A stretch of DNA of 64,000 nucleotides from Myxococcales bacterium. GTDB lineage: Bacteria > Myxococcota_A > UBA9042. The notes beneath the pieces were generated by a model that saw only the letters and a list, made by a program, of their open reading frames with translations, had not been told where the DNA came from and did no database searches. Shown here piece after piece: positions 34,693 through 45,102 of this stretch; position 1 is the stretch's first letter; each line of letters begins with the position of its first letter. The stretch covers positions 1-64,000 of the forward strand of contig CANLIC010000001.1 in assembly GCA_947491025.1 (NCBI GenBank), read 5' to 3'. Made by a program: the position numbers and the translations under genes.

Positions 34693-35479
34693 GGGCCCAC
34701 ACCTGGTCACGGCCGTCGCCCCACCACGAGGCGGCGCCGACCCTGCCAGCGGGTCTGGCGGACGTCAACGCTGGTTCGGGGGAGGGCGTTGGGATGGGGC
34801 GTTCTGGGCCGTTGCAGCGCTGCGGCGGGCAGCGCGCATTTGGCCGCTGGTCTGGGAGCGGTTGCCCAAAGGTCGCTCCGAGCCCGTCCTTTGGCTCAAG
34901 CACGACATCGAGGGGCGGTGGGTCCGCAGCTTGAACGCACCCTACAGGTGTGGGCTCTGTGCGGCTAAGGCTGGTGGCCCGACGGCGGGGCGGGGGAGTG
35001 GGCTCGAATCCAATTGGATTGATATCGAGTCATTGGCACGCGACTCCGGTCGCTTTGCAAGCCCCACCGTCGTCACGCTTGCCGTCGGCAGCAGCGCAGG
35101 TCGACTTGGTCTTGCACTGCGTGCCGGCCGCGGATGTCGCCCTCACACAGGCTCCGGACTTGGGGTCGCAGGCGGCGGTAGCGCAGGCCGTCGTTGGCGT
35201 GTCGACTCGCAGCTGTGCGAGCGGCAATCGACACCCGGGAGGGCATGGCGGTCCAGGGCCTGGCGTCACAGCCAGCCTTCCACGGCTCACGTCGCGAGAG
35301 ACAGGCCCCGATGCGCCCAGCCTTTGGCGTTGACCAACAGCAGGCGCGAGGGCAGGCTCGCTTCGGTCCCGCCTTGGGGCGACGGAGCGGACTGGCTGTG
35401 GGCCGATGTTGCCTGCGCGCCTTGTGACTCGAACCATCCATCGCGGTGAACGCCGCTCTTTCGAAAGGGGGACCACCTC
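34693..35479. other. Divergent intergenic region
   Basis: About 790 bases between the patatin and aquaporin genes. It contains the decayed cysteine-rich fragment at 35030-35233; otherwise no supported gene. Confidence 0.5.
35030..35233 (-). pseudogene. Fragment of a cysteine-rich repeat protein
   Basis: Minus-strand codons give TACATAACDPKSGACVRATS, then AGTQCKTKSTCAAADGK and CKATGVAC, the Cys spacing and wording of the window's cysteine-rich repeat family, before a stop at 35030. Upstream the frame turns into Arg/Pro-rich nonsense. Only one to two modules remain, so this looks like a relic of a deleted paralogue. Confidence 0.55.
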
Positions 35480-36172
35480 ATGCTCAAGAAACTCAGCGCC
35501 GAGCTCCTCGGGACGGCCTGGCTGGTCCTTGGCGGCTGCGGCAGCGCCGTGCTGGCAGCGGGAATTCCGGACCTCGGGATCGCCTTCGCCGGTGTGTCTC
35601 TTGCCTTCGGCCTCACGGTCCTGACCATGGCCTTCTCCATCGGCCACATCTCGGGCTGCCACTTGAACCCCGCGGTGACGCTAGGCCTCTGGTCTGCCGG
35701 CAAGGTGCCCGCGAGCGACGTGGTGCCCTACATCATTGCGCAGGTGATCGGCGGCATCGTCGGCGCGGCGGTGCTCGCTGCCATTGCGACGGGCAAGGCG
35801 GACTTCAACCTCGTGCAGAGCGGGTTTGCCGCCAACGGCTTCGGAGAGCACTCCCCGGGCGGCTACAGCCTGCAGGCGGCGCTGATCTGCGAGGTCGTGC
35901 TGACCTTCTTCTTCCTCATGATCATCTTGGGCTCCACCGACGCGCGGGCGCCGGCAGGCTTTGCCCCGATCGCCATCGGCCTTGGGCTGACGCTGATCCA
36001 CCTGATCAGCATCCCCATCACCAACACCTCCGTAAACCCGGCCCGCAGCACCAGCCAGGCCCTCTTCGTCGGCGGCTGGGCCATCGAGCAGCTCTGGGTG
36101 TTCTGGGTGGCACCGATCGCCGGCGGCATGCTCGCGGGCGTGACGCACCGCTGGCTCTCGGCGAAGGAGTAG
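35480..36172 (+). CDS. aqpZ: Aquaporin Z
   Basis: 230 residues with six membrane helices and two re-entrant NPA loops (NPA at 63-65 and 186-188). The selectivity filter residues Phe43, His174, Thr183 and Arg189 fall at exactly the positions known for E. coli AqpZ, so it is a water-selective channel of the inner membrane. Length is normal. AAAGGGGGA lies upstream of the ATG. It appears monocistronic. Confidence 0.96.
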   Translation: MLKKLSAELLGTAWLVLGGCGSAVLAAGIPDLGIAFAGVSLAFGLTVLTMAFSIGHISGCHLNPAVTLGLWSAGKVPASDVVPYIIAQVIGGIVGAAVLAAIATGKADFNLVQSGFAANGFGEHSPGGYSLQAALICEVVLTFFFLMIILGSTDARAPAGFAPIAIGLGLTLIHLISIPITNTSVNPARSTSQALFVGGWAIEQLWVFWVAPIAGGMLAGVTHRWLSAKE

Positions 36173-37239
36173 GTTCGGCTTGGGCGCGCGGCTCAAGATA
36201 GACGAGTCAAAGCATATGGTTGCAGATTGCTGGCGACCGAGAATTCGCGCGGCGCCGTTCGTGCCGGCTGGGACCCACGAGCACAAGGCGGAGCTCAGAT
36301 CCGGCGGGTCGGCTCGGCGGGTCAGCGGTGGCTGAATCGGGCAGATGCGCTTGACCTGACAGCCCATCTGCGGTCGAGCCTTATGCCCCTTCGACATAGG
36401 TTCTCGGCGACGGCGGGGGTGGTCCCAGTCGAGGGCAGCCTGGTACTGCGGGGCGTTCGGAGGCGGCGAGAAGAGCCGCGCAGCGCCACCGCCCCGCTGG
36501 CAGGCTGGCTCATGGACGCACCCGAGGCGGCGCCGTAGGTGGCCACCGTCCTTGGAATTGGCCTCTACACCCCGGTGATCCTGGCCTCTCGGTGTGGTAC
36601 CCGTGGGACATCGTCGGAGTGGGCGGCGGCGAAGCGGTCAACTGGCGTCCGGCGTTGCTCTACCACGTGCGCTGGCTGGGCCCCAACCACCTCTTCTTGG
36701 CCCACGTCGCGACCGTGACCCATCACTTGGGGCACGCCAAAGCGCCCGTTCAGACCTTGCTTTCGTCCCATCGGCGGCATCCTGGTCGGCGTGCTTCAGG
36801 TCCAATGCGGCCATGTCCCCGGCAACGACGCGGTCGGCCACAACCGCATCCACCACACGTTCGACAACGGCCCGGCCGATTCGGCCTCGACCCTGGGACC
36901 GGCGCGCGGCCGGTTGCCGGGCCGGCTCACATACCGCCAGCAATTTCCACGGTTTTGGAGCGGCGCCTCGGTCGTGTCGTACTGCCTGGTGCGCAATCGG
37001 CGGGCTCTCGCGTCGCGGCAGGAGCGCGGCATGCTCGTCTGCGACGGCACCTTCAGCCTCGCCGCGCGGGTCGATTGGCAGCTCGCGCTCGGCTGCTCCG
37101 TCCGGCGTCACCAGATGATCATGAACTCTTTTTTGCGCCTTCCCTCCGCGCGTTGATCGCGGCGGCCGGGCCGGTCATGGGAGGTGCGTTGCACGAGGCG
37201 CCGCAAGGGATGCGATAGCGCGACGTTGTCCGTGGATGC
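36173..37239. other. Region without confidently supported gene
   Basis: About 1070 bases. Several overlapping frames exist (for example plus-strand 36791-37156), but none has a recognisable domain, and codon usage and ribosome sites are unconvincing. It could hold degenerate coding sequence. The left part must contain the aqpZ terminator, although no strong hairpin with a T-run was seen. Confidence 0.4.
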
Positions 37240-40200
37240 CTACTTCTTGGCGCCAGCGTCGATCCAAGCCTTAAGCAGCGCCGCATTGCTAGCGCTGATG
37301 CCGCTCGACTTCGGCGGCATCCGGTCGCCGCAGCCGAACGTCTCGCCGGGGGCCGTCTTCAGGTAGACCAGGCTCTGCGCCGCGCTCGCCGGCTTGACGT
37401 AGGTCTTGGCCGTACACTTGGCGTCGATGGTCGACTTGTTGACCAGCGCAGCGTACGCCTCGTCGCTGTTGGCCCCGAGGGCGAGGCCGCCGATGCCGCC
37501 TTTGCCGCCATGGCAGGATTGGCAGCCCTCGCCGACGAGGATCTTGTCATAGACGTCCTTCCACGTCGTCGTCCCGGTCGAACCGCAGCCGGCGATGGCC
37601 GCGTTCTTGCAAACGCCGGTGGCAGCGTCGCAGCTGTCGGTGGTGCAGGCATTGTTGTCGTCGCAGCCCTTGGTCGGGCCCGGGACACAGGCCCCGGACT
37701 GGCAGGCGTCATTGCTGGTGCAGGCGCTGCCATCGCTGCAGGGGGCGGTGCTGGCGCTGTTCGTGCAGCCGCTCATGGGCGTGCAGGCGTCGGTGGTGCA
37801 GGCGTTGCCATCGTTGCAGTTCAGCGCGCTGCCCGGCTGGCAGGTGCCGCCGCTGCACAGGTCGCCCGCGCTGCACTTGTTGCCGTCGTCGCAGCTGGCT
37901 GTGCTGTGCACGTATTTACAGCCCGCGTCGCAACTCTCAAGGGTGCATGGGTTGTTGTCGTTGCAGTCGGCGGCGGTCGTGCAAGTACCGCCGGTGCAAC
38001 CCGAGATGGCCGCATGTTTGCAGGTGCCCGTCGCGGTGTCGCAGCTGTCGACGGTGCAAGCGTCCTTGTCGTTGCAGCTCTTGGTCGCTCCAGGGCCACA
38101 CTTGCCGTCCTTGCAGGAATCGCCTTCTGTGCAAGCGTTGCCATCGTTGCAGGGCGCGCTGTTGGGCGTAAAGGTGCAGCCGGCCCCGCCGCAGCCGTCC
38201 GTGGTGCAGAGATTGCCGTCGGTGCAGGAGCTGCTCCCGGCACCGGCGCATTTGCCGTCCTTGCAGCCGTCGCTGCTGGTGCACGGGTTGCCGTCGTCGC
38301 AGGTCGCAGCGTTGGCGCTGTGCTGGCAGCCCTTGGCGGCCTCGCAGAAGTCGTCGGTGCAGGCGTTGCCGTCGCTGCACGTTTTGGGCGTGCCTGAGAC
38401 GCAGCCACCGTTCTTGCATGCGTCGCCCTCGGTGCAGGCATTGTTGTCGCTGCAGGCGCCCGTGTTGACCTGATGCTGGCAACCTCCGCTGCCGCAGGTG
38501 TCGGTGGTGCATGAATTGTTGTCGTCGCACGACGCCGAGCCGCTGCCGACGCAGACGCCTCCGCTGCAGACGTCGGCTGTGCTGCACGCGCTCCCGTCGT
38601 CGCAGGCGGCTGTGTTGTTCTTGAAGGTGCAGCCAGTGGTCGCTGCGCAGTAGTCGTCGGTGCACGGGTTGCCGTCGCTGCAGGTCTTGGCCGCGCCGGG
38701 CGCGCAGGCGCCATCCTTGCAGGCGTCTCCCGATGTGCACGCGTTGCCGTCCGAGCATGCCCCCGCAACCGCGGTGTAGACACATCCGGCGCTGCCGCAA
38801 CCGTCGGTGGTGCAGGGGCTGCCGTCGTCGCAGGAGCTCTGGCCGCTCGACTTGCAGACGCCGTCCTTGCAGGCGTCGTTGCTGGTGCAGGCGTTGCCGT
38901 CGTTGCACCCCGCCTGGTTCGCCACGTGCGTGCAGCCGCTGCTGGCGCCGCAGGCGTCGTCGGTGCAGGGGTTGCCGTCGTTGCAGACCAGCAGCTTGCC
39001 GCCGGCGCAGGCCCCAGTGCTGCAGGTCTCGCCGGTCGTGCACTTGTTGCCGTCGTCACAGCCGTCGCTCTTGGCCTTGAAACTGCAAGCGCCACCGCTG
39101 CACGCGTCGTCGGTGCAGGGGTTGCCGTCGGTGCAGATCGTGACCGTGCTGCCGCCAACGCAGCTGCCGCCCTTGCAGGCGTCGCCTTGGGTGCAGGGGT
39201 TGCCGTCGTTGCAGGGGGCGGTGTTGGGGCTCTTGGTGCAGCCGGCGGCGGCGGTGCAGACGGCGTCGACGCACAGATTGTCGTCGCTGCAGGCCAGCGC
39301 CTGGCCCAAGCAGGCGCCATCCTTGCAAGCATCGCCGGTCGTGCACTTGTTGCTGTCGTCGCACGGCGCAGTCGAGAAGCCGTGCTGGCAGCCCGCGTTG
39401 ACGTTGCAAGTGTCTGTAGAGCAAGGATCTTGGTCGTCGCACTCGGCATCGATGGTGCAGCTCTTGGCGCCGCACTTGGGCTGCTTGACGTGGCTGCACT
39501 TGCCGGTCGCTGGCGCGCATGCGTCATCGGTGCAGACGTTGCCGTCGTCGCAGGTCTTGGCGCCGGTCGGGCCGCAGGTGCCGGCGTTGCAAGCGTCACC
39601 CACCGTGCACAAGTTGCCGTCGTTGCAGCCGGCGCTGTTGGCAAGGTGCTGGCAGCCCTTGCTTGGAGCACAGCTATCGTCGGTACAGGCATTGCCATCG
39701 TCGCAGCTGATTTTGCTGCCCGCACAGACGCCTCCGGCGCAGAGGTCGCCGCTGGTACACGCGTTCCCGTCCGAGCAGGCGCCCGTGGTCCAAGCATAGA
39801 CGCAGCCTTTGGCGGGGTCGCAGGTGTCGGTGCTGCAGGGATTGCCGTCGTCGCATGGAACGATCGCGTTTCCGGCGCACTTCCCATCTTTGCAGGCGTC
39901 ACCACCGCTGCATTTGCTGCCATCGTCGCAGGGCAGTGCGTTGATCTTGGCGGTACATCCGGTCGTGGCGACGCAGCCATCGTCGGTACAGACGTTGCCG
40001 TCGTCGCACTTCAGTGGGCCTGTCCCCTTGCACGAGCCGCCGCCGCAGACGTCGGCCGTGGTGCACTTGCTGCCGTCATCGCAGGGCGCGGTGTTGTGGG
40101 CGTTGCCGCAGCCCTTGGTGGCGTCGCACGTGTCGGTTGTGCATGGATTGCCATCGTCACAGGAGCCTTTTCCGCCGGCGCAGGCGCCTTTCTGGCAGTG

Positions 40201-41541
40201 GTCGTTGACGGTGCACTTGTCGCCATCGTCACAGGCGATGCCGTTGTGCGGGTGAACGCAGCCGGTATCGGCGGCGCACAGGTCGTCGGTGCAGGGGTTG
40301 CCGTCGTTGCACGGGGTCGGCCCGCCGAGGCACTTGCCGTCCTTGCAAGCGTCGGAGCCGGTGCACTTGTTGCCGTCGCTGCACGGCGCGACCTGGGACT
40401 GGTAGCTGCAGCCGGCCGCCTTGTCGCAGATGTCCTTGGTGCAGGCGTTGCCGTCGTCACATCCGAGCGCCTTGCCAGCGCACTTGCCTTGGCTGCAAGC
40501 GTCACCGGTCGAACACTTGTCGCCGTCGTCGCAGGCGATGGCGTTGGGCTGATGCTTGCAGCCGTCGAGCGCCGTGCAGATGTCATCGGTGCAGGGGTTG
40601 GCGTCGTCGCACGGAAGGAGCGCGCCGACGCACTTGTCGCCCTTGCAGCCGTCCTGGTGGGTGCACTTGTCGCCGTCGTCGCAGCCCTTGCTGTTGCCGG
40701 TGTGGCTGCAGCCTGCCTGAGCGCTGCACGCGTCATCGGTGCAGGGATTGCCGTCATCGCACGCCAAGATCGTGCCGACACAGCCGCCGGCGCTGCAGGT
40801 GTCCGACCCGGTGCATTTGCTGCCGTCGTCACAGGCGAGGCTGTTGTTTTTCTGCACGCAGCCTAGGTTCGGTTCGCAGGTGTCATCGGTGCACGGCTTG
40901 CCGTCATCACAGGAGAGCGGGCTGGCGGGCAGCTGCCACCCTTGCAAGCGTCGCCCGCCGTGCAGGCGTCGCCGTCGTCGCATGGCGCAGTCGTTGCTGC
41001 GTGTTGGCAGCCGTTGGCTTCTTCGCAGGTATCGGCCGTGCACGGGTTGGCGTCGTCGCAGGCGACCTTCGCTCCCGCGCAGCCGCCCACAGCGCAGGCA
41101 TCGGGGCCGGTGCAGGCGTCGCCGTCGTCGCAGGCGGTCCCTGGATTCACCGCGGTGGTGACGCAGGATCCGGTCTCCGGCACGCACGCCACCTTGGCAC
41201 AGGCGGTGTCGTCCCCAGCGTCGCAAACCACGGCGGTGCCGGGCTTCGGCTGGCAGGACCCTTCGACGCAACCCCATGCGCCCAGGCACTTGTCACCGGG
41301 GGCGGTGCTGTCGCATTCCGCATCGGTGGCGCAGGCATGCGCTCGAGCGCCGTCGCTCCCCCGTGTCGCTGAGTCCGTCTGCCGTCACGTCGGGCCCAGA
41401 CGCCACGTCGCCGGTGGCGTCGCCAGCGACGGCGTCAGAGGCGCCCTTGGTGCGAACGGCGGCGGGGTCCTCTCCGCAGCACGCGACCCACACCCAAAGC
41501 AGACCCACCCGGACTCGCTTGTCGACAACGCTTGCACCCAT
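37240..41541 (-). pseudogene. Giant cysteine-rich lipoprotein with C-terminal cytochrome c-like domain, two frameshifts
   Basis: The intended product is about 1430 residues. The N-terminus (from ATG 41541) has a signal with WVACC as possible lipobox and an Ala/Asp/Gly linker. About 30 modules of roughly 40 residues follow, each with CDDGNPCTDDxC, GCxH and CDDGxKCTxxDxCxxGxC. The end is a haem c domain: GCQSCHGGKGGIGGLALG with CxxCH, a later CGDRMPPKS with the candidate Met ligand, and LLKAWIDAGA. Reading requires two frame changes: near 41356-41361 (a run of five G on the coding strand where four would keep frame) and near 40920-40940. As given, the first frame stops at 41293. The long downstream frame is intact, so the lesions are recent or sequencing errors. 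Confidence 0.8.
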
Positions 41542-41960
41542 GGCGCCCCCGGCAAGTGACGCTTGAGCGTCAGGGGGAATCTACAACTTGACCCGACGCG
41601 CTGCCATTCGCCGCCGGCGCACGCGCGACGAGCCGACCAACCTGAAGGCCCGCGGGCGCGGTTGCGACCGGCCTTGTGCTCCTGCGAGGGACCGCTGGAT
41701 CGCTAGGCGACAAGGCATTGATTTGGTTCCGCATCTTGCCGATTGGCGCCTGCCAGGGGCGGGGTTCGACGATTCGGCCGACACGTGCGTTCGGACACGT
41801 GCGTTCGGGCGTCACCGCGCAGAGCATGAAGGCTCGCGTCACAGCCGGGGTGTTCGGACCCCTGGCCAGCCGTCACGCGCTTGCGCTTGGAATGCCTCCG
41901 CCGTGGAGACGGGCTACCTTCCCAGCGACGGGCGCGAACTTGCCCGCCGCGGAGCGCACC
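41542..41960. other. Divergent intergenic region
   Basis: About 420 bases separating the cysteine-rich gene from the LysM gene; promoters of both are expected here. A weak REP-like sequence (CGACGATTCGGCCGACACGT, from 41768) is followed by a duplicated ACACGTGCGTTCGG. Nothing else recognised. Confidence 0.45.
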
Positions 41961-43046
41961 ATGCCCTTTGCCTCGACCGAATCGAGCAGCGCCGACACCC
42001 GCTCCGAGTCAGCCGTCTCGGGCCGCCCCGGCGGCGGACAGACGCGCACGGGCGAGGGTGGCGCAGGCGCCCGAACCGCGCCAGCGCCCGATGGCAACGG
42101 CCAATTGGACCGCGCCGCCGGTACCTACACGGTGCGCGAGGAGCGCGGCCTCATCCCGGTCAGCCAGCGCACGGGGGTGGATACCCAGACCCTGACCCGC
42201 CTGAACAGCCAGCTGCTGGGCGGCAGCACGTTCGCGGCGCTGAAGCCCGGCATGGTGCTGCGCATCCGCGACGACGCCGCCGTCGCCGATCCGAGCGCAG
42301 CGCCCGTAGCGCCCACAGCCCCGCCGCAGAGCGAAGGCGAGGCGTCCGCGACGGCGGGGTCCAGCGCAGCCGCGCCGACCTTGGCCGAGGTGCGCGGTGG
42401 CGCCAAGCTGAGCGAGGGCATGAAGGGCCCGGCCGTGGCCCATGTGCAGAAGCTCGTCGGCGTGAAGATGACCGGCGAGTTCGGCACCGACACCGCCGCG
42501 GCCGTCGCGCGCTTTCAGACCCAGAACGGCCTGACGCCCGCCCAAGGCGTGGTGGGTCCGACGACGCTAGCCGCGCTGGAGTCGCGTAGCACCGAGATCA
42601 GCCCCGACGCCGCGGCGCAGATGGCGCGCCTCGTCGCCATCGCCGAGGGCGGGCACCGCGGTGCGTCGCTGGGCGACTGCTTCGCCTACGTCTGGCGCTA
42701 CATCGTCAAGGCGGGCTACGGCAAGATCCGCAACCACGGCGACGCCGCCGACATGCCGTCCGACTACGCGCGCAACTTCGCGGAGTACATGAACTCCGGC
42801 AGCAACGCCAAGCGCTGGGGCCTCAAGCGCCTCTCGCTGTCGAGCCCCTACGACGCGCCGCGCGGCTCCATCGTCGTCGTCGGCCCGGGCACGCCGGGCA
42901 CCAGTCACCCGACCGCGGGCGACATCGCCGTCGCTGCGGGCGGTGGACGCTTCATCAACGACGGCCCGAACATGAGCTACGGGCCTCCCGGCCGCTTTGC
43001 GGCCGATGGCGGCAAGCTGCTCGGCGTGTACGTGCCGGACCTCTAG
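41961..43046 (+). CDS. LysM and peptidoglycan-binding domain protein with C-terminal CHAP-like region
   Basis: 361 residues without a clear signal peptide. After a low-complexity Ser/Gly/Ala start, residues about 50-95 form a LysM module (TYTVREERGLIPVSQRTG...LTRLNSQLLGG). Residues about 150-205 form a PG_binding_1 module (LSEGMKGPAVAHVQKLVGVKMTGEFGTDTAAAVARFQTQNGL). The C-terminal 140 residues contain LGDCFAYVWRYIVKAGYGKI and SHPTAGDIAVAAGGG, reminiscent of NlpC/P60 or CHAP amidases, where a Cys and a His act. Here the Cys of GDCFAYV is a candidate nucleophile and the His of TSHPTAGDI the partner. Cell-wall association is likely. GGAG precedes ATG 41961 by 7 bases. Confidence 0.82.
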   Translation: MPFASTESSSADTRSESAVSGRPGGGQTRTGEGGAGARTAPAPDGNGQLDRAAGTYTVREERGLIPVSQRTGVDTQTLTRLNSQLLGGSTFAALKPGMVLRIRDDAAVADPSAAPVAPTAPPQSEGEASATAGSSAAAPTLAEVRGGAKLSEGMKGPAVAHVQKLVGVKMTGEFGTDTAAAVARFQTQNGLTPAQGVVGPTTLAALESRSTEISPDAAAQMARLVAIAEGGHRGASLGDCFAYVWRYIVKAGYGKIRNHGDAADMPSDYARNFAEYMNSGSNAKRWGLKRLSLSSPYDAPRGSIVVVGPGTPGTSHPTAGDIAVAAGGGRFINDGPNMSYGPPGRFAADGGKLLGVYVPDL

Positions 43047-43307
43047 GCGACAGGACGGGGCGCTCCGCGGACGCTGCCTGTGCCGTCCGCCACGTCTGGC
43101 GCCTGCGCCAAGCCTCGAATCCACCGGAAGCCGACGCGACCGCAAAGGCCGAGTTGTCGCGCTTCCTGACCCACCATGGGTAGTCACCGACCGGCGATTC
43201 GGCCACACTGAGCCCAGGCGGCGTTGCGGCCGGCCCTTGGACTCTTGGCGCGCCGTCGCCCCATCCGCAGCTTCCACCGCGAGGTCTCGCTGGGCGCCTG
43301 CTTCCTG

Positions 43308-45086
43308 ATGCTGTTCGGCCCCGAGCCGGAGCGGGCGACGCTCTTGGCCAAGGCTTCGCAGTGGCTACCCTTTGTGCCCGAGCGCAGCCGCATCATCCAT
43401 CGCCCCAGCGGCAGCCTCGCCCTGTGGAGCGTCTACGACGAGGCCGCACGCGGCGCCTACTGGCACGTACAAGGCGAGGAGGCTGGCCAGGAGTCGGGCA
43501 CCGACGCTGGCGACGCGCTGGCCTACCACGGCTGGTGGGTCGAGCCCGAGGGCGCCGCGCTCGACCGCTCGGTCGCTGCCGTTCTGCATGACGAGGTCCA
43601 GCTTCGCGGCCTCGAGCCCACGCTCGCCGGGCTCGAAGGCGACGGCATCCTGCTGCAATTCGCTCGCGACGGCGCCTTCGCCGCTGGCAACGATGTGCTC
43701 GGGGCGTCGCACCTCTACCATGGCCAACGCGGCCCTTGGACCGCCATCTCCAACCGGGCGATGATGGCGGCGGCGGCGCTGCATGGCGGCGCATTGCCGC
43801 CGGCGCGGCCGGAAGTGCTGGCCTGGCTGGCGAGTGGTCCGCGGGCCCCCATCGGCACCCAGAGCGCCTTCGCTGACGTCGCCCTGCTCGGGCCGCACCA
43901 CACGCTGCGCCGCGAGGCGCCGACCACCGCCCAGCCCGATCCACCGCTGCGGCTCTTGTCGCGCGCCGAACCGGCACCCGACGCCTCCATCGGTTGGCCG
44001 GAGCTGGCCTTAGCGCTGCAGCGGCGCTGCCGCCAAATCGCCCGGCTGCCGGAGGTGCGCTTCGAGCTGACGCTGACCGGCGGCAAGGACAGCCGGCTGG
44101 TGTTGGCGGGCCTCGCCGCCGCGGGCGTCCTGCCAAGCGTCCGCGGCTGCTACATCGAGGGCGTCCGCGAGCACCCCGACGCCCGGGTCTGCGAGCAGCT
44201 GGCGGGCCACTTTGGGCTCAGTGTCCGCTACTGCGACACGGTGATGGAGACCCTCGACTGGCAAGAGTCGCTGGCGCTGCACAACGCCCAAGTCGAGCTG
44301 GTCTTTGGCGCCTACGACCGCAAGGGCTGGCCGGAGCTGGCGCGCAGCTCGACGCTCGGCGGCAACTATGGCGAGATCTTCCGTGGACATGCGCAGCTTC
44401 GCCTCGGATTGGGCGCTGACGCAGCCCGCCGCTTCTACACGAGCCAGGGCTGGCTCAACCGCTGGGGCCTGCTCAGCCCCCGCGCACACCGGGCCCTGGC
44501 CGACGAGATGCTGCGCTGGCTCGAGCCGCTGCTTGCCGCAGGGGTGCCGGGGCTCGCGCTGCACGACCGCTGGCACCGCGAGTGCCGGATGCAGCGCTGG
44601 GTCGGGCAGGCGATGCAGGCCGACGGCATGGCGCACCTGTGGGTGCATCCGCTGGCGCTTCGACAAAGCCTCGCCCGCTACCTGGCGCTGCCGTGGCTGG
44701 AGCGACAGACGCACCGCGTCCACTTCGAGTTGACGCGGCGCTGCGATGACTGGCTGTGGCGCCAACCCTTCGCCCACCAGCGCTGGGCCCCCAACCTGAC
44801 GCTTGCGCAGTGGCGGCCGGACGGCATGGTGCGCGGCACCACCACAGCGCTGGAGCCGCCGCTGCGGGCCTGGCAGCGCGGCGGAACGGCGATCCTCGAC
44901 CTGCTCAGCAGCCGACGCGACGACGGCTTCTTCGACTGGATCGACGCTGGCGCAGTCGCTGCCATGACCGAGCGTTTGCGGCGAAGCCCGAGCCGACGCG
45001 ACCTGGCCAACGCCTTCAACCTCGCCGGCCTGCGTGAGGCGCTCGCCGGCGTGGCCAAGGCGCCGACGCGCATGCCAGCGCGCTGA
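43308..45086 (+). CDS. Asparagine-synthetase-like (PP-loop ATPase) protein
   Basis: About 592 residues. A PP-loop motif LTLTGGKDSRLVLAGL (TGGKDS at 257-262 from this start) binds ATP pyrophosphate, and the downstream ARVCEQLAGHFGLSVRYCDT and GGNYGEIFRG segments match the synthetase domain of AsnB-like proteins. The N-terminal part resembles a class-II amidotransferase in layout, but the conserved Cys2 is not at the start, so glutaminase activity is doubtful. Orphan AsnB-like proteins often act in amide or amidino bond formation in exopolysaccharide or natural-product pathways, or in O-antigen modification; none is obvious next door. The start is uncertain: the frame is open to a TTG at 43224 and no strong ribosome site is seen. 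Confidence 0.72.
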   Translation: MLFGPEPERATLLAKASQWLPFVPERSRIIHRPSGSLALWSVYDEAARGAYWHVQGEEAGQESGTDAGDALAYHGWWVEPEGAALDRSVAAVLHDEVQLRGLEPTLAGLEGDGILLQFARDGAFAAGNDVLGASHLYHGQRGPWTAISNRAMMAAAALHGGALPPARPEVLAWLASGPRAPIGTQSAFADVALLGPHHTLRREAPTTAQPDPPLRLLSRAEPAPDASIGWPELALALQRRCRQIARLPEVRFELTLTGGKDSRLVLAGLAAAGVLPSVRGCYIEGVREHPDARVCEQLAGHFGLSVRYCDTVMETLDWQESLALHNAQVELVFGAYDRKGWPELARSSTLGGNYGEIFRGHAQLRLGLGADAARRFYTSQGWLNRWGLLSPRAHRALADEMLRWLEPLLAAGVPGLALHDRWHRECRMQRWVGQAMQADGMAHLWVHPLALRQSLARYLALPWLERQTHRVHFELTRRCDDWLWRQPFAHQRWAPNLTLAQWRPDGMVRGTTTALEPPLRAWQRGGTAILDLLSSRRDDGFFDWIDAGAVAAMTERLRRSPSRRDLANAFNLAGLREALAGVAKAPTRMPAR

Positions 45087-45102
45087 GCCCCACCGACCTC
45101 GA

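Noticed and set aside
36592..37218. Overlapping plus-strand frames after aqpZ
   Set aside because: No recognisable domain, competing frames on the same stretch and no clear ribosome site; left as an unannotated region.
37600..41200. Regularly repeated 60-120 base units resembling a CRISPR or minisatellite array
   Set aside because: The periodicity is that of the cysteine-rich protein modules in the minus-strand frame; repeats are imperfect at third positions and no spacers or leader exist.
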